From the NCBI GenBank assembly GCA_023382535.1, contig JAHDWA010000023.1, positions 13,573-77,572 of the forward strand: 64,000 nucleotides of DNA, in the 5' to 3' direction. The position numbers and the translations under genes were made by a program. Numbering within the stretch: position 1 is the stretch's first letter; each line of letters opens with the position of its first letter. Of the stretch, positions 50,404 to 59,867 are shown piece by piece. The notes below the pieces were generated by a model. It did not search any database and was not told where the DNA came from. It saw only the letters and a program-made list of their open reading frames with translations. This DNA comes from Anaerolineae bacterium. GTDB taxonomy: Bacteria; Chloroflexota; Anaerolineae; 4572-78; J111.

Positions 50404-52928
50404 ATAAAAAAATTCCTACGGTACACTTAATCGGCCAGGCCCACCTCGACCCGGTGTGGCTGTGGCCGTGGACCGAAGGCCGGGCGGAGGCCGTAGCGAC
50501 CTGCTACTCGGCGGTTAACTGCCTCAAGTGCTACCCCGACTTTCACTTTACCCGCGGCGAAGCCCAAATCTACCGTTGGATTGAAGAAGAGGACCCGGAG
50601 CTGTGGGCCGAGATTCGCCGTTTTATCGCCGAGGGCCGCTGGCATGCGGTCAACGGCATGGTCATCCAGCCGGATATGAACCTGCCCCAGGGCGAGTCGT
50701 TTGTGCGGCAGGCCCTCCTGGGCAAACGTTACTTCCAGGAAAAATTGGGCCTCGACGTGCGGATCGCTTTTTGCGTGGACAGCTTCGGCCATGCCGGCAC
50801 CCTGCCCCAGATTTTACGCAAGTGCGGCTTTGACACTTACATTTTCATGCGCCCCAAACCCCACGAGAAAGAACTGCCGGGCGAGGTTTTCTGGTGGCAG
50901 AGCCCCGATGGCAGCCGTATTCTGACCTACCGTGTCCCCGGCCCCTACCAGACGACTCCTCGTACCGATAACGAGAGCCACATCGCCCAGGCCCTCGCGG
51001 CCAGGCCGGACAGGCTGGCCGATACCATGTCCTTCTTTGGCGTCGGCAATCATGGCGGCGGCCCCACCCGCGAGATGATTGAGAGCCTGCAAGCATTGGC
51101 CAGCCGGCGGCAGGATATTTGCCTCCGCTTCAGCCATCCCCAGGCTTATTTCGACGCCATCGCCCCGCACGCGGCGGACCTGCCTGTGGTTCCAGATGAG
51201 TTGCAGTATCACGCCATCGGCTGCTATGCGGTCAACAGCCAGCTCAAGCGGCTGCACCGGCAGGCCGAGGGGGCGCTGCTGGCGGCGGAACGGCTGGTCT
51301 GCCTGGCCAATGTCTGGGCCGGTCGAAGGTTACCCCTGGCCGAATTAGACCGGCTGTGGTGGGACGTGTTGTTTAACCAGTTCCACGATACGCTGGGCGG
51401 CACCAGCATCAAGCAGGGTGAGGATGAAGCAATTATGGCTTTTAGCCGGGTTATCTTGAGCGCCCGTGAGCTGAGCAACGATGCGGGCCGGGCCATTGCC
51501 GCCACCCTCGACACAAGTGGCCCCGGCGGCAGTCTGGTCGTCTTCAATCCTTTTCCTCAGCCTATCGGGCAGTACATGGAGTATGAACCCTGGACGGAGT
51601 GGCAAGGCTGGGATGCAGCCGGCTGGGGTTTGGTGGACGAAGCTGGCCAGCCTGTCCCGCACCAGCTCATCGAAGCCGAAGCGGCGATGCACTTGACAAA
51701 TTCGCCGGTCAATCGTCTCGTTTTCCCGGTAGAGCTGCCACCGCTGGGCTATCGCCTGTACCACTTTGCGCGGGGGCTGCCCCGCACTGAGCCAGCCAGC
51801 TCTCTGAGCGTCACCCCTGACTCGCTGGCCAATGAATTCTGGCGATTGCGGCTCGACCCGGCCAGCGGGGCCATCATCTCTTGCGTGGATCAGGCGAGCG
51901 GCGTAGAATTGGTCGGTCCGGCAGGCTGGAACGTGGCTCACGTGCTGCACGACCCCAGCGACACCTGGTCGCATGGGCTGACCCATTATGATGAAATCAT
52001 TGGCCAGTTCAAGGCGACCGAGATAAAAATTTGTGACCAGGGACCACTCCAGGTTTCCCTGCTGATCGAGCGAGCTTACGAAGGTAATACCTGGCGCCAG
52101 CAGTTGATTCTGCGGCGCGGCGACCCGGCGCTGCTGCTGCGTAACTGGTTGTGCTGGCAGGGCCAGTGGCAGCTTGTCAAGCTTGCCTTCCAGGTGCCAA
52201 CCGACCAGCCTCGTTCGTTTCACGACGTGCCTTTTGGCTGGCTGGAACGTTCCTGCTCCGGGCAGGAAGTCCCTACCCAAATGTGGCTGGACGTGCAAGG
52301 GCCGCTAAAGAGAGGAAGGTTGGAGGACTGGAGGACTGGAATTTCTTCAACCCTCCAACCCTCCAGCCTTCCACCTGACCTTCTTGCCGGACTGGCCCTG
52401 CTGAACGACGGCAAGTATAGCTGTGACGTTCAGGGTAATGTCATGCGCTTGACGATTTTACGCACGCCGCCGTATGCTTACCATGACCCGCATGTTTTTG
52501 GCAGCAAGCGTCGCTACGACTGGGTAGACCAGGGGTACCAAGAATTTAGTTTGGTTTTACTGCCTCACCTGGGCGATTGGCGTGAGACCGATGTGATCAC
52601 CCGGGCGCGGGCGCTGAACCTGCCTCCGGTCTGTATCACCAGCCATGCCCATCCGGGCCGCCGGCCTCCCCGTGACACTCTGGCCCGGTTGACAACGCCC
52701 GAACTGGAATTGACGGCGCTCAAACCGGCGGAGGATGGCCTGGGTTTTGTGGTGCGTATGGCCGATAAGCATGGCCGGGGCGGGAGCGGTCAGTTTATCT
52801 GGCTGGGGCAACCTTTTGAGGTGGCGCTGTCCCCCTTTGAGGTTGCCACCTGGCGGCTTTTTGAGGAAAATGGACGCTGGCAGTTTGCAGCTTGTGATAT
52901 GCTGGAAAGGAAATTAAACATTGCCTAA
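50400..52928 (+). CDS. Alpha-mannosidase, GH38 (second)
   Basis: 842 residues; only distantly related to the first. The zinc motif is IGQAHLDPVWLWPWTEGRAE and the nucleophile Asp is in VIQPDMNLPQGES. Next come CVDSFGHAGTLPQIL (zinc Asp/His) and FNQFHDTLGGTS. The C-terminal beta domains continue to the end. It lacks the first gene's extra N-terminal domain. An in-frame 8-base repeat hairpin lies at about codons 635-660. It starts within the stop of the first mannosidase and its own end overlaps the GH4 start by eight bases. Two GH38 enzymes in tandem suggest different linkage or chain-position preferences. Confidence 0.9.
52314..52372 (+). repeat. In-frame hairpin repeat in the second GH38 gene
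   Basis: GGAAGGTTGGAGG (52314-52326) pairs with CCTCCAGCCTTCC (52360-52372) with one wobble. Tandem units GGAGGACT (left) and CAACCCTC (right) repeat every 8 bases. It encodes an Arg/Leu then Ser/Pro-rich stretch absent from the family. Confidence 0.72.
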
Positions 52929-54336
52929 GATTACTTTTATCGGGGCGGGGAGCACTGTTTTTGCCAAGGCCCTGCTGACCGACATTTTTTGTTTCCCTGA
53001 GTTAGCTGAGGCGACGATCAGCCTGTTTGATATTGACCGGGAGCGGCTGCGAACCTCTGAGATTGTCGCCCGCAAAGTGGCCCAGGCTGCTGGCGCCCGG
53101 CCTACGATTGAAGTCACAACTGACCGGCGGGCAGCTCTGGCCGGGGCTGATTATGCCATCTGTATGCTCCAGGTGGGTGGATACAAACCGGCCACGGTCA
53201 TTGACTTTGAAATTCCCAAAAAGTACGGCCTGCGCCAAACGATTGGCGATACGCTGGGCATCGGCGGCATTATGCGCGGTCTGCGCACTATTCCGGTCTT
53301 GCTGGATATTTGCCGCGATATGGAGGAGGTTTGCCCCGAGGTAACGTTTCTCAACTATGTCAACCCGATGGCCATGAATTGCTGGGCCATCAACCGGGCC
53401 AGCCGCATCAAAACGGTAGGGCTGTGCCACAGCGTCTTCCACACTGCCGAGGCGCTGGCCCGCGATATCGGCGTACCATTTCGAGAGATAAATTACCTGT
53501 GCGCCGGGATTAACCACATGGCCTTTTACCTGCGCTTCGAGCGTAACGGCCAGGACCTCTATCCGTTGCTGCGTCAGGTGGCGGCTGAAGGGCGTGCTCC
53601 GGCCTGGAACAAGGTTCGCTACGAAATGTTGACCCGGTTGGGGTACTTTGTGACCGAATCGAGCGAACATTTCAGCGAGTACGTGCCTTGGTTCATCAAG
53701 CGCGACCGGCCTGATTTGATTGCCGAATTTAACGTGCCCCTGGACGAGTATCCGTGGCGCTGTGAGGAGCAGCTTGACGGCTGGGAGCAACTGCGTCAGG
53801 CTCTGGAGGATCCTAATTTAGAGGCGCTGGCCCAGTTTGAGCGGCGTTACCGGCAGGAACGGCTGACGCGTCTGAGGCAGGAGGACCCCTGGCATGCGGA
53901 GCAAATGCGGCGCTGGTGGACCAGGGATGAAGAAGAGGCCCAGACTATGGGCCACTCCGGGGAGTATGGTTCGCTCATTATCCACTCCCTGGAAACCCAC
54001 CAGCCGCGGGTCATCTACGGTAATGTGATGAATGAGGGCTTGATTGATAATTTACCTCAAGCGTGCTGTGTGGAGGTCCCCTGCCTGGTGGATAAAAACG
54101 GCATCCGGCCCACGCGGATGGGCGCTCTCCCGCCCCACCTGGCCGCGCTGATGCAAACCAACATTAACGTCCAGGCCCTCACCGTTGAAGCAGCCCTGAC
54201 CGGCAAACGCGAATACATCTACCACGCGGCCATGCTCGACCCGCACACAGCCGCCGAGCTGGATCTGAAGCAAATCTGGGCGCTGGTTGATGACCTTATT
54301 GCCGCGCACGGAAGCTGGCTGCCTGCTTACTGGTGA
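52921..54336 (+). CDS. GH4 alpha-galactosidase (MelA-like)
   Basis: 471 residues. An NAD+- and Mn2+-dependent glycosidase. The N-terminal ITFIGAGSTVFAKALLTD is the Rossmann NAD site. The metal ligands are the Cys in GLCHSVFHTAE and the His in CAGINHMAFYL; NPMAMNCWAI is typical of the alpha-galactosidase/glucuronidase branch. The start is TTG at 52921, overlapping the previous stop by eight bases. It is the last gene of the GH20-GH38-GH38-GH4 operon. Alpha-galactosides are most likely; alpha-glucuronides cannot be excluded. Confidence 0.87.
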   Translation: MPKITFIGAGSTVFAKALLTDIFCFPELAEATISLFDIDRERLRTSEIVARKVAQAAGARPTIEVTTDRRAALAGADYAICMLQVGGYKPATVIDFEIPKKYGLRQTIGDTLGIGGIMRGLRTIPVLLDICRDMEEVCPEVTFLNYVNPMAMNCWAINRASRIKTVGLCHSVFHTAEALARDIGVPFREINYLCAGINHMAFYLRFERNGQDLYPLLRQVAAEGRAPAWNKVRYEMLTRLGYFVTESSEHFSEYVPWFIKRDRPDLIAEFNVPLDEYPWRCEEQLDGWEQLRQALEDPNLEALAQFERRYRQERLTRLRQEDPWHAEQMRRWWTRDEEEAQTMGHSGEYGSLIIHSLETHQPRVIYGNVMNEGLIDNLPQACCVEVPCLVDKNGIRPTRMGALPPHLAALMQTNINVQALTVEAALTGKREYIYHAAMLDPHTAAELDLKQIWALVDDLIAAHGSWLPAYW

Positions 54337-54362
54337 TTTGAACTGTCAATGAGTGATGGTGG

Positions 54363-54647
54363 CTACGTAATGATGAAAAAGACGCCGGTCAAGGTTAAGC
54401 CGACAACAATCACCAGCAGGACAGATAGGGCCGTATAGACCCATCTTTCGTGCCAGCTCGTCTGAAGAACCTGAGAAGCAGTGAGGTTTGGCTGCAAGGC
54501 GTGGGGAAATTTATCGTACGGGCGATCTTTATAATCCATTTTCAGTCGGGCTTCCCGCATACGGCCGGCTATTAAGGCAATAATACCCGCGGTAAGAAAG
54601 CCATATATGGCTCCAAAGCAGAAACTACCGCTACTTATGGTATCCAT
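54363..54647 (-). CDS. Small two-helix membrane protein
   Basis: 94 residues. One helix near the N-terminus (about 6-28, GSFCFGAIYGFLTAGIIALIAG) and one at the C-terminus (about 69-94, WVYTALSVLLVIVVGLTLTGVFF) flank a basic soluble loop (RMREARLKMDYKDRPYDKFP). The ATG at 54647 is preceded by GAGGT at eight bases; an open frame eleven codons longer is not supported. Not recognised. It converges on the GH4 gene. Confidence 0.7.
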   Translation of the reverse strand: MDTISSGSFCFGAIYGFLTAGIIALIAGRMREARLKMDYKDRPYDKFPHALQPNLTASQVLQTSWHERWVYTALSVLLVIVVGLTLTGVFFIIT

Positions 54648-54712
54648 AGTTTTTGACCTCATTGATTTTATAGGATACAATTAGAACAAATGAGCTGCCA
54701 GTGGAGACTTTT

Positions 54713-55051
54713 ATGATAGATAAGTTCTTGACTATTGCTGCGGCTTTCGATTGGATTAGCCCCACGCTGGCTTATATTCAGGATTTTCGGTATGGCCAGG
54801 TGAGTGATTTTGGTATTCCGGCCAGTTCGGGCTGGAGTAGGAGTAACATTAAACGTCTCCTTAAAAAACACGGAGTGCCGGTATGGGGCGTGATGCTCAA
54901 CTTTAGAGGTGACACGCTCATGTTTACCGTGCCCTACCATCAAGCTCAGGCCGTGTCCGACCTGCTGCTGGGACAGGGAGTCTCCATTCTCCATGCACCG
55001 GCTGAAGTTACTTCCTCACCACCTCAGCCCTCTGGGTCTACCTGGCCGTAG
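54713..55051 (+). CDS. Conserved hypothetical protein, 112 residues
   Basis: Not recognised. A soluble protein with an alternating alpha/beta pattern: MIDKFLTIAAAFDWISP, then a basic helix (GWSRSNIKRLLKKHG), strands VPVWGVMLNFRGDTLMFTVP, and a helix followed by ILHAPAEVT. A Ser/Pro-rich tail follows. The ATG follows GGAG at six bases; a GTG four codons earlier is an alternative. Divergent from the small membrane protein. The pattern recalls small sensor or regulatory domains but no family is assigned. Confidence 0.65.
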   Translation: MIDKFLTIAAAFDWISPTLAYIQDFRYGQVSDFGIPASSGWSRSNIKRLLKKHGVPVWGVMLNFRGDTLMFTVPYHQAQAVSDLLLGQGVSILHAPAEVTSSPPQPSGSTWP

Positions 55052-55668
55052 AACTCTCTTTTTCGGATCAAAGGCTCTAAACCTCTTTTCGCTTCATTCC
55101 TCCACCACAACTAAACTATTAAAAATTGTTAATGCCTCTCATTAGCAAACAGTAAGAGTAGGACCTCTTTTTGTACCCCTTTATCATAGCACAGTCAGGA
55201 TAACAATACATCAATCTTCGGGATGATTTTTTGTTCATCCAGATGAATGGGAGATCGAGGTCTCAAACTTACCCAGATTAGCGATAAGCCCGTGCTAAAT
55301 TAAGGATATTTTGATCCTGTACCTGGCGATTTGATCACCAGGGTAAGTGTACCGCTTTAGAGCTTGATTAAACCCTAATATAACATGTAGCGGATTCTTG
55401 ATTACTGGCTGACCAATGTAATTATCCCTGCAAAATGAAGAAATCACCCTTTTTCTGATTAATAATCACTCAAGTTGGTGTAGGCAAAGACGACGGACAC
55501 CGTTAAAATCACCAGGTAGGTTTAGTGTTTGCCTTTACTCAAGTGTGCTTTAGTGACCGGATTAGCTTGGGTCCCTTAAGCAAATGGGGTGCAACCCAAG
55601 CAACAGAACAGTTTGTTGATGGTGATGAAAAGAGAGTATTGCTTAAAGTCAAGGAGGTAAAACAGATT
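55052..55668. other. Long AT-rich intergenic region
   Basis: No supported gene. The open frame running into the next gene lacks a start site. Weak pairing (GGCGATTTGATCACCAGG near 55325) is the only structure noticed. It probably carries the lipoprotein promoter. Confidence 0.5.
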
Positions 55669-55932
55669 ATGTTGAGCCAACAAAGAAAAACTATGTCTTT
55701 AGTTTTAGCACTGCTGCTGGTGGCCGTCATGGCCCTGAGTGCCTGCGGTACAGGAGCTGGCGGCGGCGATACGGGTGGTACTGGCGATGATGTATCGGCA
55801 ACCCCAACGCTCATGGGTGGCGATGCTGGCGGGGATACGGGTGGCACCGGCGGCACCGGGGATACCGGCGGGGACACCGGGGGTACTGGCGGTGATACCG
55901 GCGGAGGCGCGGATGCAACAACCGAGCCTTAA
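55669..55932 (+). CDS. Low-complexity Gly/Thr/Asp-repeat lipoprotein
   Basis: 87 residues. A signal peptide with lipobox LSAC at residues 22-25 is followed by a tail of only Gly, Thr, Asp, Ala and few others: GDTGG and GGTGG units from about residue 27 to 82. The Cys should be lipidated, leaving a flexible, acidic tether outside the membrane. No folded domain. The ATG is eleven bases after AAGGAGG. A strong terminator ends the unit, which suggests a well-defined single gene. Function unknown; a spacer or charge-carrying surface peptide is a guess. Confidence 0.75.
   Translation: MLSQQRKTMSLVLALLLVAVMALSACGTGAGGGDTGGTGDDVSATPTLMGGDAGGDTGGTGGTGDTGGDTGGTGGDTGGGADATTEP
55750..55915 (+). repeat. 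Imperfect tandem repeats of the lipoprotein tail
   Basis: Degenerate 9- and 15-base units (GGGGATACG, GGTGGCACC, GGGGGTACTGGC) that encode GDT/GGT. They explain the shadow open frame on the other strand. Confidence 0.7.
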
Positions 55933-56001
55933 TCGTTTAAGTTAGGGCAGGCGGACCACTTAGAGTAGAGCGCAACAGGTACACATTTTGGTCGAATAGT
56001 A

Positions 56002-56043
56002 ATGAGGGAAGAATATCTAATATTCTTCCCTCATCGCTTTTTT
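56002..56043 (+). terminator. Strong intrinsic terminator after the lipoprotein
   Basis: ATGAGGGAAGAATAT (56002-56016) pairs perfectly with ATATTCTTCCCTCAT (56020-56034), then TTTTTT (56038-56043). Confidence 0.93.
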
Positions 56044-56134
56044 ACCACGGCTACAAGAGTTACCAAAAGATAGCTCTTTTTAAGTTTCAGAATTACCCAA
56101 GTTAGTATGGCTCAGAAGAGGGGGAGGTGATAAG

Positions 56135-56182
56135 ATGCTTTTAAACAACCTTAAAATCAGGTTTATGGTTGTCCTTTGCTAA
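56135..56182 (+). CDS. Mini-ORF with strong ribosome-binding site, 15 codons
   Basis: MLLNNLKIRFMVVLC, preceded by GGGGGAGGTGAT. The start resembles the N-terminal part of HAMP or chemoreceptor proteins (LKIRF, then a hydrophobic run) cut short by a stop. It could be a leader peptide, a dead fragment, or chance. No upstream promoter is visible and it converges on cphB. Confidence 0.3.
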   Translation: MLLNNLKIRFMVVLC

Positions 56183-56211
56183 AAGGGAGTGAAAGGGAAC
56201 TGTATCAACGA

Positions 56212-57057
56212 TTAACTTGAGAAATTCCGGTGGGGAGGAATTCTGGGCTGCCGCTGAAGGAGGTCGTAAAAAAAACCTTCTGTTAAAACGTGGAGACGCA
56301 TATCAGTGATGGCTACGGGTTCATGGCGCTTCGCGTCGCCCACGTTGGTATAAGTCATCTCGGCCCCGTCTACCACAATCACCGAACCTCGCCCCACAAT
56401 CTTAATAACTCGTTGGGGATCAATAATGGCGGCAGTATCTTCGTCAATACCCAGGCCAACCAAAAAAGGATTATAGGCGACGGCTACCATCAGCCGGCCA
56501 ATCCGGCCTCGTTGCTGAAAATGTTGATCAATGACCAAACGTTGGGTTAAGCCAAAGCCAGGAGTTAACTGGACCATGCGCTGGCTTGGCTGCTCCCCGG
56601 AGCGGCCAAAGGCGATCATGTGCTGGCACAGAACTGAGGCGCCCGCACTTGTACCGGCCACCAGCACTCCGGCGGCGTTACGCTGGCGAATGGCCCGAGC
56701 TACGGCCGTACCGCCCAAAAGGGCGGCCAGGCGAAGCTGGTTGCCGCCGGTCAAAAAAATGGCGCTGGCCTGGTTGAGACCAGCAACCCGAGCCAGGTCT
56801 TGCGCTTCAAGCCGGGAGAGGACCGGAATGACCTCGACGGTAAGCGCGCCCAGGTCCCGAAAGAGGGCGTGATAGAGATTACCCACTTTGTCGGCCTGGG
56901 CGGAGGCTGCCGGGATAACAGCAATTTCGGCCTGGGGGCCGCCGGCCAGGGCCAGAAACGTGGTCAAAACGCGGCGTTCTTTAACCTTATCCTCGGCGCC
57001 GCCAATAGCCATAAGTGTGCCCCGGCGACGTACAGGAGGTGCAGCTTCGTGAGACAT
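56212..57057 (-). CDS. cphB: Cyanophycinase
   Basis: 281 residues. A serine exopeptidase of the S51 family that releases beta-Asp-Arg dipeptides from cyanophycin. The nucleophile Ser is in GTSAGAS (S137), with AIGGAEDK near the N-terminus and FLTGGNQLR and GLGIDEDTAAII as further family marks. The ATG at 57057 gives a normal length; a longer frame of eight codons is less likely. Divergent from cyanophycin synthetase by 88 bases, so both genes probably share a control region. The protein has no signal peptide, as expected for intracellular granules. Confidence 0.93.
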   Translation of the reverse strand: MSHEAAPPVRRRGTLMAIGGAEDKVKERRVLTTFLALAGGPQAEIAVIPAASAQADKVGNLYHALFRDLGALTVEVIPVLSRLEAQDLARVAGLNQASAIFLTGGNQLRLAALLGGTAVARAIRQRNAAGVLVAGTSAGASVLCQHMIAFGRSGEQPSQRMVQLTPGFGLTQRLVIDQHFQQRGRIGRLMVAVAYNPFLVGLGIDEDTAAIIDPQRVIKIVGRGSVIVVDGAEMTYTNVGDAKRHEPVAITDMRLHVLTEGFFYDLLQRQPRIPPHRNFSS

Positions 57058-57145
57058 GGACTGGTAATATAGCAGAAACAAAATAGTCGGACAAAGATGA
57101 CTTTAGCCCAAGGCGAAGATTCATAAATTTATGGAGAAACTTTCT

Positions 57146-59854
57146 ATGGATACCTATCCGGTCAAGGTTCGCAATTTACGAGTCTTGCGGGGACCGAATC
57201 TGTATGCTTATAAGCCCGTACTGCAAATTACCCTCGATATTGGGCCTTACGAGGAACGGCCCAGTAATAGTTTTTCCGGTTTTGTCGAGCGCCTGACCAC
57301 CTGGCTGCCGGGATTGCAGCGGCATGAATGCGGCGTCGGCCGGCCCGGCGGTTTTATCGAACGGCTGGAACGGGGGACCTATCTGGGACATATTGTTGAG
57401 CATATCACCCTCGAGTTGCAAAACCTTATGGGGTTTAATGTCTCCTTTGGCCGGGCACGCGGTACCGGCGAGCGGGGCGTCTACAATGTGGTTATTGCTT
57501 ATGAGGAGGAAGAACCGGGGCGAGCCGCCTTTGAAACCGCCTTGCGCCTGACCCTGGCCGCTATGCATGACGATCCCTTTGATTTTGAGGCCGAATTGGA
57601 GCGGCTGTTGGTTATCGCCGATGAGTACCGGCTTGGGCCAAGTACCGGCGCGATTGTCACCGCCGCCCGCGCCCGTAAGATTCCGGTCCTGCGGGTCACT
57701 TCTACCGGCAGTCTGGTGCAACTGGGCTATGGGGTCCACCAGAAGCGGATTCTGGCCTCGGAAACCTCCTATACCAGCGCGATTGCGGTGGACTTGTGCC
57801 AGGATAAATCGCTCACCAATCACATGCTGCGCCAGGTTGGCGTGCCGGTTCCGGCCGGACGGATGGTGAAATCGGCCCGCGAAGCCTGGCAGGCCGCCCA
57901 GGAAGTAGGTTTACCCGTCGTGGTTAAACCTATGGACGGCAACCAGGGCAAGGGGGTCAGCGTCAATTTGAACAGCAAAGCCGAAGTGAGCGAAGCTTTT
58001 GCCATTACCCGCCAGTACAGCCGAAAGATACTCGTGGAAAGTTATATTGAGGGGTACGATTTTCGGCTGCTGGTGATCAATGGCCGCTTAGTGGCGGCAG
58101 CCCAACGCGACCCGGCCCAGGTAGTTGGGGACGGCCAGCACACGGTGGCTCAACTCATCGAGATCCTGAATCAAGATCCCCGCCGCCGTCCTGGTCACGG
58201 GAGCATCCTCTCGCGGGTCCAGATAAATGAGGCGGTGGAGCTGACCTTAGGCCAACAAGACATGTCCCTCGCTACCATTCCGGCCCCAGGGCAGGTAGTG
58301 AAGTTACGGCATAATTCCAATCTGTCTACCGGGGGTACGGCCACCGATGTGACCGATGAGGTTCATCCCCGCAACGCTCGTCTGGCCGAATTGGCGGCGC
58401 AGATTTTAGCCCTGGATGTGGCCGGGATTGATATTGTCTGTAGTGATATTCGCCGGCCGCTGGCTGAACAGGGTGGGGCTATCGTTGAAGTAAATGCCGC
58501 ACCGGGGTTACGCATGCACCTGAACCCGTCACAGGGCCAGGCGCGCCAGGTCGGCGTGCCTATTGTCGAAATGTTGTATCCCGGCGATACTCCGGCCCGT
58601 ATTCCTGTCATTGCGATAACCGGTACCAACGGCAAAACAACCGTAACCCGGTTGGTGGGGCATATGTATGAGACGGCCCGCTGGGTGGTGGGGATGACCT
58701 GTACCGATGGGATTTATATCAACAAAGAACTGATTGTGAAAGGCGACTGCTCCGGGCCGAAGAGCGCTCAAACCATCCTGCTGCACCCCCATGTGGAAGT
58801 GGCTGTGCTGGAAACAGCGCGAGGCGGTATTTTGCGAGAGGGCCTGGCCTTTGACCGGTGCCTGGTTGGTGTTGTAACCAATGTCACCTCGGATCATTTG
58901 GGGCTGGATGAAATAAAAACGTTAGATCAACTGGTTCGGGTCAAGCAGGTGGTGGTTGAGGTGGTTAGTTCTGATGGCGCAGCCATTCTGAATGCCGAAG
59001 ATCCGCTGGTAGCGGAAATGGCCGCAGCCACCGATGCCCATGTGGTCTATTTTAGCCGGGACAAGCATAACCATGTGATACAGGCTCATCTGGCCGAGGG
59101 CGGTCAGGGCGTGTTCGTCGAAGAGGGCACGATTATCCTGGCTACGGGGACAACGAAGGTGCAATTAGTAGAATTGGAACGTATCCCCTTTACCTGGGGA
59201 GGTAAAATTGGCTTCCAGGTGATGAATGCTCTGGCTGCCACTGCCGCCGCCTGGGCCGCCGGCCTCAACCCGGCGATGATTGTGCGGGCGTTATCTACCT
59301 TTGAAGCCGACGCGATCATGGCCCCAGGCCGTTTTAACATTTTTGAGATGAATGGGGTAGAGGTTATCCTGGATTACGGCCACAATGCGGCGGCGCTGGA
59401 GGCTCTGGGCGAGGCCGTTGCAGCGCTGGAACCGCGCCGCACCGTGGTGGCCTTCACCCTTCCCGGCGACCGTCGTGATGAAGACATCATCGCCACGACG
59501 AAGGCGACAATTCCTTTTGCCAATGCGTATGTGCTTTACGACTCGGAAGACCGGCGGGGGCGAGCCGGTAACGAAATTCCCAACCTCATACGCTGCCATT
59601 TGCCCGAGGACGTTCCTTGTGAGTTTGCCGAAGGCCAGCCTGCCGGAATATTGCAGGCGTGGCAGCAAGTCCGGCCGGGCGACCGCTTGATTGTCATTTG
59701 CGACGAGGTCAATGAGGCGTTAGAAGTGTTACATACGTTAGCGGAGCCAGTTAGCAAAGATGCCAGTTGTATCAATCCGCTCGCCGCAGAAGAGTCTGCC
59801 CTGGCTGAGCGTGAAAAAAACGGAGTTCCGGTCTTGGCCAGTATGCCTCGCTAG
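57146..59854 (+). CDS. cphA: Cyanophycin synthetase
   Basis: 902 residues. Builds cyanophycin (poly-Asp backbone with Arg side chains) in two ATP-driven steps. The N-terminal domain starts VRNLRVLRGPNLYAYKPV. The central ATP-grasp domain has LPVVVKPMDGNQGKGVSVN and KILVESYIEGYDFRLLVING. The C-terminal Mur-ligase domain has the P-loop AITGTNGKTTVTRLV and ETARGGILREGLAFDRC. The ATG at 57146 follows GGAG at nine bases and fits; the ATG five codons earlier lies over that site. Divergent from cyanophycinase. Nitrogen and carbon storage are well established for this pair. Confidence 0.95.
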   Translation: MDTYPVKVRNLRVLRGPNLYAYKPVLQITLDIGPYEERPSNSFSGFVERLTTWLPGLQRHECGVGRPGGFIERLERGTYLGHIVEHITLELQNLMGFNVSFGRARGTGERGVYNVVIAYEEEEPGRAAFETALRLTLAAMHDDPFDFEAELERLLVIADEYRLGPSTGAIVTAARARKIPVLRVTSTGSLVQLGYGVHQKRILASETSYTSAIAVDLCQDKSLTNHMLRQVGVPVPAGRMVKSAREAWQAAQEVGLPVVVKPMDGNQGKGVSVNLNSKAEVSEAFAITRQYSRKILVESYIEGYDFRLLVINGRLVAAAQRDPAQVVGDGQHTVAQLIEILNQDPRRRPGHGSILSRVQINEAVELTLGQQDMSLATIPAPGQVVKLRHNSNLSTGGTATDVTDEVHPRNARLAELAAQILALDVAGIDIVCSDIRRPLAEQGGAIVEVNAAPGLRMHLNPSQGQARQVGVPIVEMLYPGDTPARIPVIAITGTNGKTTVTRLVGHMYETARWVVGMTCTDGIYINKELIVKGDCSGPKSAQTILLHPHVEVAVLETARGGILREGLAFDRCLVGVVTNVTSDHLGLDEIKTLDQLVRVKQVVVEVVSSDGAAILNAEDPLVAEMAAATDAHVVYFSRDKHNHVIQAHLAEGGQGVFVEEGTIILATGTTKVQLVELERIPFTWGGKIGFQVMNALAATAAAWAAGLNPAMIVRALSTFEADAIMAPGRFNIFEMNGVEVILDYGHNAAALEALGEAVAALEPRRTVVAFTLPGDRRDEDIIATTKATIPFANAYVLYDSEDRRGRAGNEIPNLIRCHLPEDVPCEFAEGQPAGILQAWQQVRPGDRLIVICDEVNEALEVLHTLAEPVSKDASCINPLAAEESALAEREKNGVPVLASMPR

Positions 59855-59867
59855 AGCAGACATAAAG

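Noticed and set aside
55539..55877. Minus-strand Pro/Ser/Val-rich frame opposite the lipoprotein
   Set aside because: Mirror of the GGTGG repeats; no start site.
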